DNA from: Orthonyx spaldingii
Taxonomy: Eukaryota; Chordata; Aves; Passeriformes; Orthonychidae
Length of the DNA stretch: 64,000 nucleotides
Direction: 5' to 3'
Assembly: GCA_013397795.1 (NCBI GenBank)
Contig: VZTJ01004373.1
Span: forward strand, 460,932 to 524,931
Under the pieces are notes generated by a model. The model saw only the letters and a program-made list of their open reading frames with translations. It was not told where the DNA came from and searched no databases. Below are positions 45,347 through 57,250 of the stretch, piece by piece. Positions within the stretch are counted from its first letter, which is position 1. Every line of letters begins with the position of its first letter. The translations under genes were made by a program, and so were the position numbers.

Positions 45347-46427
45347 AAGGCCTATAATCCCCTTGGTAAATCCATGCCTGAACTATAAAAGGATAATCCA
45401 TGTGCAACCCTGGCCCCACTTATAGGATTTAGCTCTTAGTGTAGAATACTAATATTTGGCTGTTTGTTTACCCCTGTGAACTAATTTGGCAGATTCTTAT
45501 GATTCTCACAGGGAGAATTTATTTCGATTTTGATATTACTCAAAGCCTTGGGTCCTGGAGTCATAGGATTATATGCAAAGCTCTAAGCAGACTTTTTTAA
45601 TCCTTTTTCTTAAGAAATAACTATTTGTTGTGGATGCAGCAAAAAGCTTGAAAGCTGGCCTGCTGTTCCACAACACAATGGCATCAGAACAGAAGCCACT
45701 TGCTAATTCCTTTTTTTTTTTTTTTTTTTTTTAACATGGTGATTTTTAAGCCAGTTTTGCAACTGTGAAAGGTGAATGGGGATCAAGCCCATGATTTTTG
45801 AAGAGTCGGCACGGTCAAGCCAGACTCTGCTTGTGGATTCACACTGGCTTGGTGAGGTTCGGTGTCCACTGCCTGCTCCTAACCCAGTGCACTGCCTTGG
45901 GAGAGCAGTATCACAGGCAGAAAACAGATCCTTGAGCTAAAATAATGTGCAGAGTTTGAGGAAGAAGGAGGCACAGGAAGCAAAAGAGTATGTGTTAGGA
46001 TCAGGAATTCAGCCTTCCATTAAAAAGTAACTTTCTAACCTTGGACACTGCAGAGAATGGCTTGAAAATGTGATGCATGCATCCCCGTAACACAGAAAGC
46101 CAGCACAAGAATCCCAACTATGTTATTTTTATAATGTTGCTGGTTTGAGGGCTTGCTCTGTGATTTTTGAACAAACTTGTTAATATTAGGGGAGAAGTGC
46201 AAAAACCAGCTTTCATGGTAAAGTGTAAAGAAACAGAAGGAAAACAACAGTTTTCTCTAAATCTGTTTATGGCTATTCCTCTCCAACTGACTGTCCCGAA
46301 AGAAATTAAAAGTTGCAAATGTAATCACAGCTAGGAGCAGAGCAAAACTGGATATCTGCTGAAGATTTGTCTCTCAATTTATGAAAATATTTATTTTTAG
46401 TTCTGCGCCCAAGATCATTTCTTCTGA
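45347..46427. other. Non-coding sequence, nothing distinctive
   Basis: AT-rich sequence with the poly(T) tract listed separately. No exon or repeat was recognised. Confidence 0.5.
45711..45732 (+). repeat. Poly(T) tract
   Basis: Twenty-two T residues. It may be the tail of a minus-strand retroposon, but the adjacent sequence is not recognisable. Confidence 0.95.
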
Positions 46428-46490
46428 GAATATTTAAGCACATGCCTGAAGTGGAGTAACTGCAGAGGGAGTCCACCAAATCAGGGCCTT
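46428..46490. repeat. Old interspersed repeat fragment
   Basis: GAATATTTAAGCACATGCC followed 40 bases later by AAATCAGGGCC shares both end words with 28780-28855. It is a third relic of the same palindromic family. Confidence 0.45.
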
Positions 46491-47035
46491 GAGGAGAAAG
46501 GTGACAGTAAAACCAAAATTTGTTATATGACAAAAACTCTCTCCTTTCGTAAAAACAGAAGCAATGCCGAAAAAACCCAAACCTTCATAAATCAGGCAAA
46601 CAAGACAGGCAGATGAGAATCTTATCAGGCAGTGGAAATGAGGCAAAAATAATTCAAATTATTCACACATTTTGAAACTTTGCTTGACTGAGAAGAGAGG
46701 GTGAAATCTTGGTGACTAGATCAGGGACACAAGCAAAATTTGTGCCTAGCAGTTTAAGCTGGAAACACGCTAGGTACAGATCCTAGGAGTCCAACAGCAG
46801 AAAGTTTTTAGAGGATGTATGTGCATCATTGGTAGCTGCCTTATTTTCCTCCTTCTCAGATCGTGCTGTGTCTGGCTCTCTTGCACGACTTCAGCTTCCT
46901 GGGCTGCCTCATTCCCGGAGCCGACCAGGAAACAAACTCCCGTCGGGGCCTGTCCGCTCCCACCTCAGCCAGGCTCTGCCGTGTGGCCAGAGAGGGGATG
47001 CCCGGGCACTCTACAATCCCTGCTGAAACTCCCAC
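46491..47035. other. Non-coding sequence, nothing distinctive
   Basis: Short frames only. GC content rises at 46900-47030 without forming an island. Confidence 0.5.
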
Positions 47036-47089
47036 GAATACCCTTAAAATCTACATGTGCCTAAATACACTGATTTGTTGTCATTTTAC

Positions 47090-47205
47090 CCCTCACTCAA
47101 ATGCTGATGGCCGGTTCCATCTCTGGTGATAGCTATTAATAATTAGTCTATAATTATAGAGATTGAGAAAATATCTTTTAGATGAGTGCTATTTTCCCAA
47201 ATTTG
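47090..47205. promoter_or_regulatory. Weak candidate regulatory block with TAAT cluster
   Basis: AGCTATTAATAATTAGTCTATAATTATAG at about 47131-47159 packs several homeodomain-core TAAT/ATTA words into 30 bases. The neighbouring sequence is repeat-free. Confidence 0.35.
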
Positions 47206-47374
47206 TTCCAGAGGTAAGGTGAAGGGAAACAATGTGTTCATACACATTGAGACAAAGAGAAGGGAGGGTTTGGCTGTCTGATTTTCTAGTGGTTTTGACT
47301 CATTTCTGTGTCCTCCTCTTTCTATCTCAGCTTGTATTCTGGTAATAGGATAGAATAACCCCTAACATTGCCCA

Positions 47375-47965
47375 AAACTAGGGGGAAAATGCACTACACC
47401 AAGGCTCCAAAGGGAACCATTTATTTAGTTTATTAAAAGGATCAAGAGGTGACTTGCTTCGCGCATATAAATTTCTTCCTAAGGAAGAAATACCAGGTAC
47501 TAAAAAACTCTTTAATCTGCCACGAAAAGCCATAGCAAGAGCCAATGGATAAATGCTGAAGCCAGACAAGTCCAATTAAAAATAAAGTACTGGACCTTTT
47601 TAAATTTTGTTTCACTTTGTCCAAGGAAGTCAGGGTGATTAACCATCAGAGCAGCTGTTACGGGAAGCACTGGAGTTTCCCTTTCTCAACATCTTCGGCT
47701 GAAGACTTGTATTCTTTCGGGAAGAAAGTTATTGTGTTCAATAAAGGGGTAGCAGGGGGACAATCTCTGGTCTGTGCTATGCAGGCGATCCAGTCATATC
47801 ATCGGAAAATATTTTGTGAGCTTAAACTGAATAAACAACTTAGCACCTCTCAGCTTATTTTTAAGCAGGAGGCTTCTTTTTAAAAAAATTGGGAAAGGGA
47901 AGATAAAAATCCTCAGCAATTGAATAATTATTCTTATTACAGAAAAAGAAAAAAAAAATTTTTTT
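47375..47965. promoter_or_regulatory. Large candidate conserved block
   Basis: Almost 600 bases of AT-rich, repeat-free sequence with isolated CpGs (GCTTCGCGCATATAAATTTC near 47457, CATCTTCGGCTG near 47689, GCAGGCGATCC near 47782, ATATCATCGG near 47797) and TTTATTTAGTTTATTAAAAGG, CAATTAAAAATAAAG and CCATTTATT words. It ends in an A10T8 tract. One of the largest enhancer-like blocks of the window. The 88-codon plus frame (47617-47883) has no domain. Confidence 0.45.
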
Positions 47966-48179
47966 TGTAGAAGCAGAGGGATCTGGAGCAAAAAGGATGC
48001 CAGGATCCGGGGCAGAGCAAAGCAGGGAGCTCACTGCTGGTCGGGGCTGGTGGGGTTCTCCCCCAGCACTGCGAGCCTTTGGGGAAGGAGCTGCTCAGGC
48101 TCCATGGAGAATCCTGCCTTGCTGATTTCCAGCTGAGCAGCTTTCCGCACTCAATGGCCGTCCCTGCTGCTTTCATGCA

Positions 48180-48480
48180 GGGATGTACTCTAGCTCGGAA
48201 GAGAGCGGTTCTGTTTAGATAGCCCCCAATCCTAGCTTTACCTCATCCCTTCCAGCAGAGTCACTGTAATTAAGATTTGTTAAGGTTTGGAAGAAATCTC
48301 ATTAATCAGATAAGATCTGAACTTTATTTTCTTTTTAAAGACCCAATTTGATCTCTCTTGCTTGTGGTAATTGCTCTCCTCTTCTGACATGGAAATTCAT
48401 TTTCCAGGCACATAAAACACAATAGATTTCCATTGTCAACAGCAGCAACCCCAGGAGACTTGAAAATATTCCTCTAAAGG
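48180..48480. promoter_or_regulatory. Candidate conserved non-coding enhancer
   Basis: CTAGCTCGGAAGAGAGCGG, CTGTAATTAAGATTTG, TCTCATTAATCAGATAAGATC and GGTAATTGCTC words occur in repeat-free, AT-rich sequence. AGATAAGA is a GATA-type word. No frame of 60 codons covers the block. The function is inferred. Confidence 0.45.
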
Positions 48481-49734
48481 CTAAAAAGAATATTGGGAGC
48501 AAATCCAGACACAGGCAGGGAGAGGGAGCATGAGACAGGATGCTGTCAGAGAGAAACGGGGTGGAAGAAAGGGGTTTGTATGGCCCAAAAAAGAGTAGGG
48601 ATACACCAGGGGCAGGAGGGGCAGCAGGACCCCCACTGTGACCCTCAGTAAGTCAGGTTGACCTGGCAGGCCCTACCAAGGGACCCCGCTCAAAGAGGAA
48701 AAAAGTTGTTACCACTCCTCGTTCCTTACTTGGGTTGGTAAAAGCATCTTTCTCCTGAGTTTATCAGAAACCAGTACTTCAAAGAGCGATCAGAAAAGCC
48801 TCCTGTATGGCTGATATTTCACATGAGGCAGCACCAGGATAAATGACACAGTCTGAAATATACTCCACCACATCAAATCCTATCCATCAGCAGGATTCCT
48901 GGTTTCTAAATGTCAGGTACAGAATGGGGACTCCTCAGGACCATCTGAATCAGAGGGTGGATTCCTTCCCTGCCACCTACTCCCCAGCTCCCCAACTCCT
49001 CCTGGCCTCCATGATGCTTTGGTGGGCTCTGCCTTCCCATCCAGGCCAAGCCCAGGCAGCCAGATAAGGTACACACCCTGAACAGGGCTGGGTGTACATG
49101 CAGCACCCCTCACCCGAGAGACTGTCCTCAGGAGAGACAGGACTGGGGCTGAATCCTTCATCCTGAGCACAGCGTGTCAGTCCAGCATGTGGGCATCAAA
49201 CCTGGTGTCATCATCTTCCCCCTGCCCAGGGCCTTGCACCCTGCCACCCCTTTGTCACTCTGGTCCCCCCAGCCCATGCCTTGCTGCTTGCACCACCCCA
49301 TCCCTGAGTTTGACCTGGACCAGAAGGGGCAGAGCGCCAGCTGCACCATGAGGCTACAGGCAGACTCCCTTGTCCTGAACTGCCACAGGGAAAATAAAGC
49401 TGACCCACAGTTTTCCAGCATTTTCAAGGGGCCGCACAATCCTGCAGCAGCAGCAGTCCCTGTCACAGCTCAGCCTGGCCACCTTCCGGAGATTCTGAAA
49501 CTTCAGTGGAGCAGAACAGAGACAGAAACCCCTACCAGGGCGCTTTGTGGGCTCCCAGAAATGGGCAGTCCTGGGCAGCTGGCCCACAAGGCTGGCTGTG
49601 GGTGACCGGGGTGGCCAAAGCAGGGAGAGTCCCCTGCACCACCGACCACGTGGAGGCAGAGACTGGGCATGGTGAGTGCACGCAGAGGTGCTAATAGAGA
49701 CCTAGGGCGAGCGTCCCAGCCCTGCCTGCCTCTC
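48481..49734. other. Non-coding sequence, nothing distinctive
   Basis: GC-rich in the second half. Frames of up to 143 codons (49174-49605, plus) overlap minus-strand frames and carry no domain. Confidence 0.5.
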
Positions 49735-49870
49735 TCATTCTCTTTGCAGAGAGAATCTGCAAACATATTAATCTCATCTCACACACAAACCCTCTGTCCT
49801 GATCCCAGAATCCATATATTAGGAGATTTACATAAATTACTAGCTATCAATAGGGCACATGAGGTGCAGG
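49735..49870. promoter_or_regulatory. Weak candidate regulatory block
   Basis: GCAAACATATTAATCTCATC, ATCCATATATTAGGAG and TACATAAATTACTAGC words lie in a short AT-rich island within GC-richer DNA. Confidence 0.35.
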
Positions 49871-50326
49871 GGCTGAGAGCCAGCACCCTTGCCAAGAATA
49901 CAGTACAAGAGGATTGGAAAGAAGGGAAAGGGAGGGGGCTGCAGAGAAGGGCTAGGAGCACAGACCTGGTGAGCAGAGGTCTGGCATGGCAGTGTCTGGC
50001 TGTGCTCTCTGGGTCTCTGAGTCACTCGCTGCAGCCACTGTATGGCCTGGTTGGAGTGGTAGGTACATAAGCAGCAGTGAAAAAGGTATGAGCTCTTCAC
50101 AGCACTGCTTTGCGTTATTTGGGACTTTGCATTTGCAGCCTAGGTCAGAGCTCACCTTAGCCACGGGCATCCCCAAGTCTCAGGAGCATTGGGGAACCAG
50201 AGCTCTGTGGCTGTACTCGGGAATTTAACAGATCCTTGGCTCCCTCATTTCCACCTGAGGGGCTTTGCTTCTGTTGGAAGAGGAGGAATGCGTAAGTTCA
50301 GCACCGGCCACACCACCTGGCCAGAG
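49871..50326. other. Non-coding sequence, nothing distinctive
   Basis: No exon, repeat or regulatory block was recognised. Confidence 0.5.
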
Positions 50327-51150
50327 TCAGGATGCTCTCCACCTTAGGTGCACTGAAAACGGCATTCTAGCTTCTCTGAGCCAGGAGAAGTATAGGTGAT
50401 GCTTGGTGAGCATTGTGAGAGCCGTGTACAGAGCCCTGGCATGCAGATGCTGAGAAAACCACCAAAACAGATTCCCTTCCAATGTGTTTCCCAGGACAGA
50501 CCTCCTCAGCAAAGGTCGTGATGGCCAAGCATAGGGCAGACTCAGAAGTGCTCCAACAAGCACCAGGGAAGGCCACAGCAGTGTGATGCCAGTTTCCGAG
50601 ATCCATCCGCTTGGCATCTGCCTGAAGCACAGCCCCATTCCCATGACCCGAAGTCTCAGACCCTGGGCAAGCCTGGGGCGAGCCCTGGTCCCAAGAGGGA
50701 GATGGGTCCTTCCTTCCTTCCCTAGGCAGGCAGTGTGCCTGACCTCTCCCGCAGCATCTTCTGAGCCTCCCAGGCAGCAGTCCCGGCAGCACCCCCCTGC
50801 CTGTGAAGAGCCCCGAGTCGGGGTTCTTTTTGTCACCAGCCCGCGGCCAGCTCGGGCTGAACCCGCTTCTTCCGCAGTGTTCTGCTGCCCTCGTGGGTCC
50901 GGAGCGCTCATTGCAGCCGCGCACGCGCACCGGTCCCCGCGGCTCCCTCGCCGCGCCTTCCCTGCAGAGAGCCAGGGCACAGGTTGTTCCCTTCCCTGCC
51001 GGGAGGAAGAGCAAGGCGAAAAAGGCAGGCAGCTCCCCGTTGTGGGTCTGGACCGAGGGAAGTGGGGCGGGGAACACCCAGAGGGGCCCCAGAACCCAGT
51101 CCCAGCCCTGGTGGTGGTGTAAAAGAGTGTGCAGAACAAGAACCCCCTGC
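50327..51150. other. GC-rich stretch with three overlapping open frames
   Basis: Two minus frames (50327-51139, 270 codons; 50367-51152, 261 codons) and a plus frame (50583-51122, 179 codons) are open together. None has a recognisable domain or a signal peptide, and the low-complexity Arg/Pro/Ser/Gly usage fits GC-driven loss of stops. The sub-stretch 50810-50980 is CpG-rich. I do not call a gene, but the 270-codon frame is the longest in the window. Confidence 0.45.
50810..50980. promoter_or_regulatory. Small CpG-rich stretch
   Basis: CpGs cluster (GCCCGCGGCC, GCCGCGCACGCGCACCGG, CCCGCGG, CTCGCCGCGCC) in about 170 bases. It is too short for a classical island and could be a minor promoter or orphan CpG patch. 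Confidence 0.4.
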
Positions 51151-51671
51151 ACCAGAAACAGTGATCACAGGAGTCAGAGCATCACGTCTTGGGAAGGGGC
51201 ATCACATGTCATCTGTCCCTCCTCCTTTCCTGTGGACAAGCAGACATCACAGCTGAGGCCAGTGTGTCCACGGGCTGCTGGGGCTGTTCCACAGCTGTGA
51301 GTACCAAGAGATACAGGCTGGAAGCTTCTTCCAAGCTGAGGTGAGATACACCGCAGTGTTATTTCTAGTGCAGGGAAAGATAGAAAAGTGCCAGTGGTGC
51401 AAAGAAATAAAGCAATGCAAACCATGGAAAACAGGCTTGGACTTGATTTACCTGCTAGAGAATCAGATTAAACAGGGGACAATTTTTGTTTTGTTTTATG
51501 ATTGGGGCGGGTGGAAGTAAGGAAAATGGGAGTAACCAAAATTAGAATTCACATATACAAGATCTCCTGGCAGTATAACTAGAGTACACACAAACCTCAG
51601 CAGGTTTTGTTTGTGTTGGTATATGACAACATATGTGGCACAATGAAAATATGACTTGCACCATATGCTTA
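51151..51671. other. Non-coding sequence, nothing distinctive
   Basis: AT content rises after 51420. No exon or repeat was recognised. Confidence 0.5.
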
Positions 51672-51760
51672 TATTTGTACAGCATCTAGCACAGCAGACA
51701 GCATCCTTCCTAATGCCAGTGTTCAGGTGTAGGTACCTGGTCTCACGTACATCTCCAGAA
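51672..51760 (+). mobile_element. Ancient retroposon 3' tail fragment
   Basis: ATTTGTACAGCATCTAGCAC closely follows the 'tttgtacagcgcctagcac' word of the same old amniote tail seen at 44550-44660. The following sequence is diverged and lacks the final AATAAT repeats. Confidence 0.45.
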
Positions 51761-51984
51761 ACTCTAGGTATGGTCTAGAAGAGGCAAGTCCCATCCAGGT
51801 CTAGCAGATGGGTTCTAAACTGAGGCTGAAACTGGATTCCGATTCTCACCTGGTGTATCTGACGCATGAAGGCTCTGTGCTAGAGAAGATTTTCATGGGG
51901 AAAATGCTCCTAAGGTATCTCAGTTCAGAATTAGGTTTTTGACCCTCCTGATAGCTCACTTTGAAGCCCCTGCAGCAACTGGCC

Positions 51985-52250
51985 CCCCTCGGCAGGCCGA
52001 GCGCATCCCCGCTGCCCGGCTGGCACGGCGCGGTCCCCGCGGCAGCCCCGGAGCGCCGCACGGAGCGCGGGCTCCACGCCGTGGCCGTCCCGCGGCAGTG
52101 CACGGGGATGTCCGCCCGCACCGGCGGTCAGTGACCTGCGGCTGTGCCCATCCCGCGGAGCACACGGCAGCTCCGGGCACTGCCTGCCCTCCCCTGCGGT
52201 CACCGGCGGCTGTGCCCGCGCTTACACCGCCGCGAGGCACGGCCACACAC
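51985..52250. promoter_or_regulatory. CpG island
   Basis: About 265 bases with dense CpG (GCACGGCGCGG, CCCCGCGGC, GAGCGCCGCACGGAGCGCGG, CACGCCGTGGCCG, CTTACACCGCCGCGAGG). The flanks drop abruptly to ordinary composition. It is a possible promoter or orphan island. Frames of about 90-105 codons on both strands are composition artefacts with no domain. Confidence 0.6.
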
Positions 52251-52260
52251 CCCTAGACCT

Positions 52261-55200
52261 GCCCCTTCCCACCCCTGCCCTCGCCGTCTTTCTTACAAGG
52301 GGAGGGGTTGGTCTTGTCTGTCTGCCTTCCTTTTAGCCGGGCATTTTCACTGCTCCCCCCCTCACTTATCTCAGACACCTTCATCAACACCATTGTCCCC
52401 AAATTTGATCACAGTCCAGACACTTCAAAACCCGGCCCCTTTGGGTCTGAGCTCTCCTCTTTCGGACCCACAGGATGGCTCTCTATTTGTTCTCTAACCG
52501 ATTATTCATCTGCCTTAAAGCACTTGGAAAGCACTGCCATTGCCAGATCCTGGGGCTTTCATTTCCCACCACAGCCACCCCTTTTCACTGTAATCCTCAT
52601 GCAGGGCCATAACATGGGAATTTGCCCACCCACCCCTGCTCTTTCGTTGTCCCAGTATGAATGGGCATTTGCAGACACATCCAGCATCAGGCAGAGACAC
52701 TTTGTCCAGTGCCTGGAAACTGCTGGGCAGTGGTTGTGTGGCTGTGCCTTGGGTGCAAGACCAGTAGTTGACAGAGCCTTTTCAGGGCAACATCTAAGAC
52801 ACCAGCAACAACAATCCAGTCTCTTGGATGTGGGAGGCAATCCCAGCATCAGCATCAGCTCTGTCCTGCTGGGGAAGGAGCGAGAGAGTTTCTGACAGCT
52901 GTACAGCAACTGCCAGAGGTGACAGCAATGCCCTGGCCACTGCACCAAGAGAGGGCTCATCACAGCTGCTCCTGAGGAGCGGAGCCCTCCCTTGCAGACC
53001 TGGAGAGTCACTGTGGGAAAGCCAGGTTGTCATTACAGCACCAGAGACTGCAGGTATGGAGAAGGCAGCAGCCAGCCTGATGGCAAATCCTCCTGCAAGA
53101 CAGGCCAGGCCAACCAGCAAGGTCTGGCTGCTGTTCAGCAAGGGCAGCTGCAGCCCGAATAAACCAAAAATCAGCACAGCAGCTGGAGCAGCACCCAGAA
53201 GTCAAAGGCAGTTTGAGTATTGGGGACCAGGGGAGTGTGACCCTTTCCATACAAGTTGCAGATGCTGACAGAGAAAGAAAAGAACCTACAGTAAACCCAC
53301 ACAAATTTCAGTCAAAAATAGGATTCAGTGATGGATTTTATATGAAGTGATGGGAGCCTTTCACCTCTGGAGCAAATTCTTCAGAGCAGCAGTAGATTTT
53401 CTGTCCCAGTGCCTTCAAACCCTGACAGGAGGCCCTTTGGGAAGGAGGGCTTTAGACAAAAGAAACAAGGAGAATTCCCTCAGTTACATACAAGCTTACA
53501 CCAAGTGACTGAACAGCTGCTTTTTGACTTAAAATCTCTCCCTGGCTGTGCTTGAGTTGCACAGCTCTTTCAGGTGTGACAGGCAGACCTGCCTCAAGTA
53601 CCACAGCCTCCATGGGAGTGGGGACAATGGGACGAGTGACTCAGGTGGTTTCATAATCTGTCACAGCCATAGCCAGCACATGCACTCTATCAACCCTAGC
53701 ATCTCTAGTTCACCTGTTGAGCATCAAACCACCTGTTACAGCAAGAAAGAAGAGCATTTTTTCTGTTCTTGACCTGCGTAAAGGGCACCACCATCAGTTG
53801 CCTGTCTCAGAGAAGTGTTTGAGTCACAGAAGTAGTGGGGGCGGCTGTACCTACTCAAAGAGAGCAGCCTTCTGGTTCAGCAGCTCATTACAAAGTCTCT
53901 CACACAATTGCTGGTGGACTTTCTTCCCTCCTCTGGTCATAAGACAGAAGGCAGATCCATGTGTCATGCTTCAAAGGACCTTCACCAAGGTGACAGCAAC
54001 TGTACTGTAATCCCTGGGCACAGAAGCAGCTGCCAAGGCAGGTAAGACCTTCAGGGCCAGGGGCAGGTACCAGTTGTCCACTGGGAACCATAAAGCCCTT
54101 CCTCTCTTAGTCTTCCTCAGAAGCACCTCACACTTGTAAGCAGCACAGCAAAGGCTCCCCCAGCTAAGCCCACATTTTCCCAGCAATTCCCTGGGGAAAT
54201 TGGTACACATAAGCTCACAAGTGCGGGGTCCTGCCTCAGCCTGTAGTTCATTTGCTCATGCTGAAGGCAAATTCCATGACTGAGAGCTCACATAGAAGCC
54301 CCCTCTGATGTCAGAGACCTCTATCTAGGCCAAAGCATGCCTCAGGCAAACACACCATAATAAATACTTCCCAAAAATCCAGCCATCACACATTTATTTC
54401 CATCTGCATTTGAATCCCCTCAACCCTGGACCACAGTTTTGTTCCCTTCATCTGGAGGCTTCATGCCTGATCTGACCCCAGCTCTGGGGCAGGATGAATG
54501 AAATTACCTCTGATGCATCTGAAATCCAGGGAACTTGAAGCAAATATAAATCATAGTGGGGAGCTTTGAGTAGTCCATAGGTCCTGAGGATGAGTTTTCA
54601 GCTGGCACCATGCATGCACGGCTTACAAGAGGATTTATGGATGGATGGAGAAGAGGGCAGAGAGTAGCAGACACTGGTGATAGCAGTGTACCCAGAAAGA
54701 GAAAGTCTTACTGTTCTTTAGTTCTGTGCTTCCCTGTGAAAATTGGGCATTACATCTCCACCCAAAAGCCAGCAGACATGATCCTCACTCTCAGATGGCA
54801 GGAGGTAAGAGTTGGTGTTCTCAGCAGAAAGCTGAGGTAGGTGGGTAAAGACTGGTGCTCTGGACATCACAGGTACATGGTCTAGAAGACCTCTGCCTCC
54901 AAACGTGTGTGCAGACTGAAGGCATCATGCAGGCAAAGGACAGGGATTAGTAACCCCTTCTTTCATCTGGGGGGAGGGAGACTCAAACCCACTGGGTTTA
55001 GTGCTGCAGGAGCATGGAAATACCCAGAGAAAGTAGGAAGCTGGCAACAAGCTACAGTCCATAGGTAGTAAAGCAGAGATTAGAACAGGCAGGGAGCTAA
55101 TTCAAGCAAATGCAGAGCCCTTTAAGAGGTACAAGCCTTGAGAAGAACTTCATATTCAAAATTGACCATAGCAGAGAGCTTTGTGAGTTTTCTGGACAAT

Positions 55201-56910
55201 CCTTGGAGGGCTGACTTCATCTGATTGTTATAAAGCCAGGGGAATGCTGTAGGTAAATGCATCTGTACACAGTAGTGTTAGACATGCCTCATCAGCTTGG
55301 TTTCCTAGTTGGACGATGACTTCCTTATGGTATTTATGTATCAGAAAGAGCAAGAATGCTTATAGATGTAAACACTGGGAGTGCCTAAACCAGCAGGTGA
55401 CACAAGGCAAGAAATACAAGCTTTCTTTCTAATGTACCATGTTTAAAGAGATAAGATCAAAGGCAAGAATTTCTTAAATGGATAAAAACATATACTGAAA
55501 ATAAACTTTATTTCGTAACAATTCAATAAAAGCTTCTCCCACCATTATTTTCACCAATTTTATTCAGAGTTGAATATGCAAGTGAGGCAGGTATGTTGTC
55601 TTACCAAAGTCCAGCCCTAAGGCAGTCTGCTAGATGAAGCCAAGGACACCATCACATGCCTGCCTGTAATCTCACCAAAGTTACACTTTGTTAATGATCC
55701 AGGTACTTGGGTCTCCATTTCCAGGATCAAATACAAAAAAATGCATGTTCTTGTGGCTGTGTATGAACCAGTGTGAAAATTAAAGATCCCATGCAGGGAG
55801 CTGAAGAGAACCTACTGCTCTACTTGCACCAGCTTAGGGCCCCACTGTGTTCCTTGAATTCCTGGAAAGCAGCCACTTACGGCCCAGAAACACTGATTTT
55901 GTTTATTTTTATTTCACTTGGGCAGATCTTACTCACAGGTTAGTTTGAGAAGATTTATCCCCAGAGAGGATTGGAATCAGCCAGGCTTTGCTGGGCCAAA
56001 CTGCCGATATCCTTGGTTTTCGCATTTGGTGCCCTTTTTAATCCTTCAGAAGCTGTTCTCCTATTAACTGCTGTGCAATTTTGTCTCCCTGATCCAGGAC
56101 GTCAGGGCAGTCAGTAGAGCCACCAAAGCTATATTCCTCCTAGTATTCAAGCTGCTTTCCTTACCTGTACCTGGGAAGGGTACAGCCAGGTGACATTGGC
56201 AAGGTTCTTTCATCCCCCTGCTCACAATTAACTTTTCCTGTCAGAAAAAGGGGAGTCAGCATACAGCAAGGGAAGAAAAACACCTTTCTGGTACTTCTGT
56301 CACTCAGGAAAAAATCACCTTCACATGCTGGCATGTTCCCTGTAAGTGGTAGGATCAAAGCGAGAGGTTTGGAGACAGACACCTTGCTCAGGCAGTGAGT
56401 CCCACGGTTTTAGATGTGAAAGATCCAGGTGCAGTTCCAGTAGATGACAGAGCTCCTTGGCAAGGTGCAAAACAGTTGCCTTGAGGAAGGATTTGGACTG
56501 CTGTGTGTTCTGCAGTAGCTGGAAAGGTGCTATGCTGGGCAGCATAAGCAGATGGAGCCCGAAGGCACGGGAGATGAACGAGACCCGGCTCTCCCTTTCT
56601 GGGAGGCCAAGGCAGCCATTGACCTGCAGTGCCTCCACAGCTTCCAACCTGAGCCAGGCCTGATCCACCTTGCCCATCAGTTCTGCCTCATTGACCACAC
56701 ACAGCCTCTTCCAAATGCTGCTGTAAACAGCAGGCTCTTGGAGGAGGCTGGAAGGTGGCACTGGTAAGGTTCATGGGCCACCTCCTGGCTTTCTCCTCTC
56801 CAAGCACAGCCACATTGCCATGTGGAGGAAACCTTTGGCAGCTGTCTTGTGCTGGGAGACAGGGCTTGTTGAGCTTGGCTGAGTAATCCCAGCCACTCCC
56901 GTCACTGCAG
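52261..56910. other. Non-coding sequence, nothing distinctive
   Basis: Frames of up to 195 codons (52308-52895, plus) overlap minus-strand frames and have no domain. No frames above 60 codons lie between 54840 and 56161. No repeat or enhancer-like block was recognised. Confidence 0.5.
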
Positions 56911-56914
56911 CTGC

Positions 56915-57250
56915 ATGCATCCTTGTTCTCCCAACCTAAGGATCGCTGCCGCGCTGAATCACCCCATTAAATTGCTAATATCTTATTGTTCTTTAAGATT
57001 TCGAAACTTGCTGCGAAACGTTTACAGATAATTTTTTTTTGCCTGCAGTCACTGTGCCTAATGCCCAGTCATTGAGTGCCATATGTGTTTATATGCACTG
57101 CAATTTTCCACTTGATTACATTTTACCACAAACACTTTCATCCACTCCGCAAAGACAGCAGCAACACATCTATAATGTTCAGAGCAGCCCAGACAGACAG
57201 AGCTCAGACACAAATGTCTCCACTGGATGGGCACTGTAAAGTGTGAGATT
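56915..57250. promoter_or_regulatory. Candidate conserved non-coding enhancer
   Basis: CpG-bearing AT-rich sequence: GGATCGCTGCCGCGCTGAATC (near 56940), CCCATTAAATTGCTAATATC, GATTTCGAAACTTGCTGCG, GAAACGTTTACAGATAATT, then ACTTGATTACATTTTACC. It is free of repeats and sharply different from the left flank. Enhancer role inferred. Confidence 0.5.

Noticed and set aside
52308..52895. 195-codon plus-strand open frame
   Set aside because: No domain, overlapped by a 150-codon minus frame, no promoter or splice context that decides for it.
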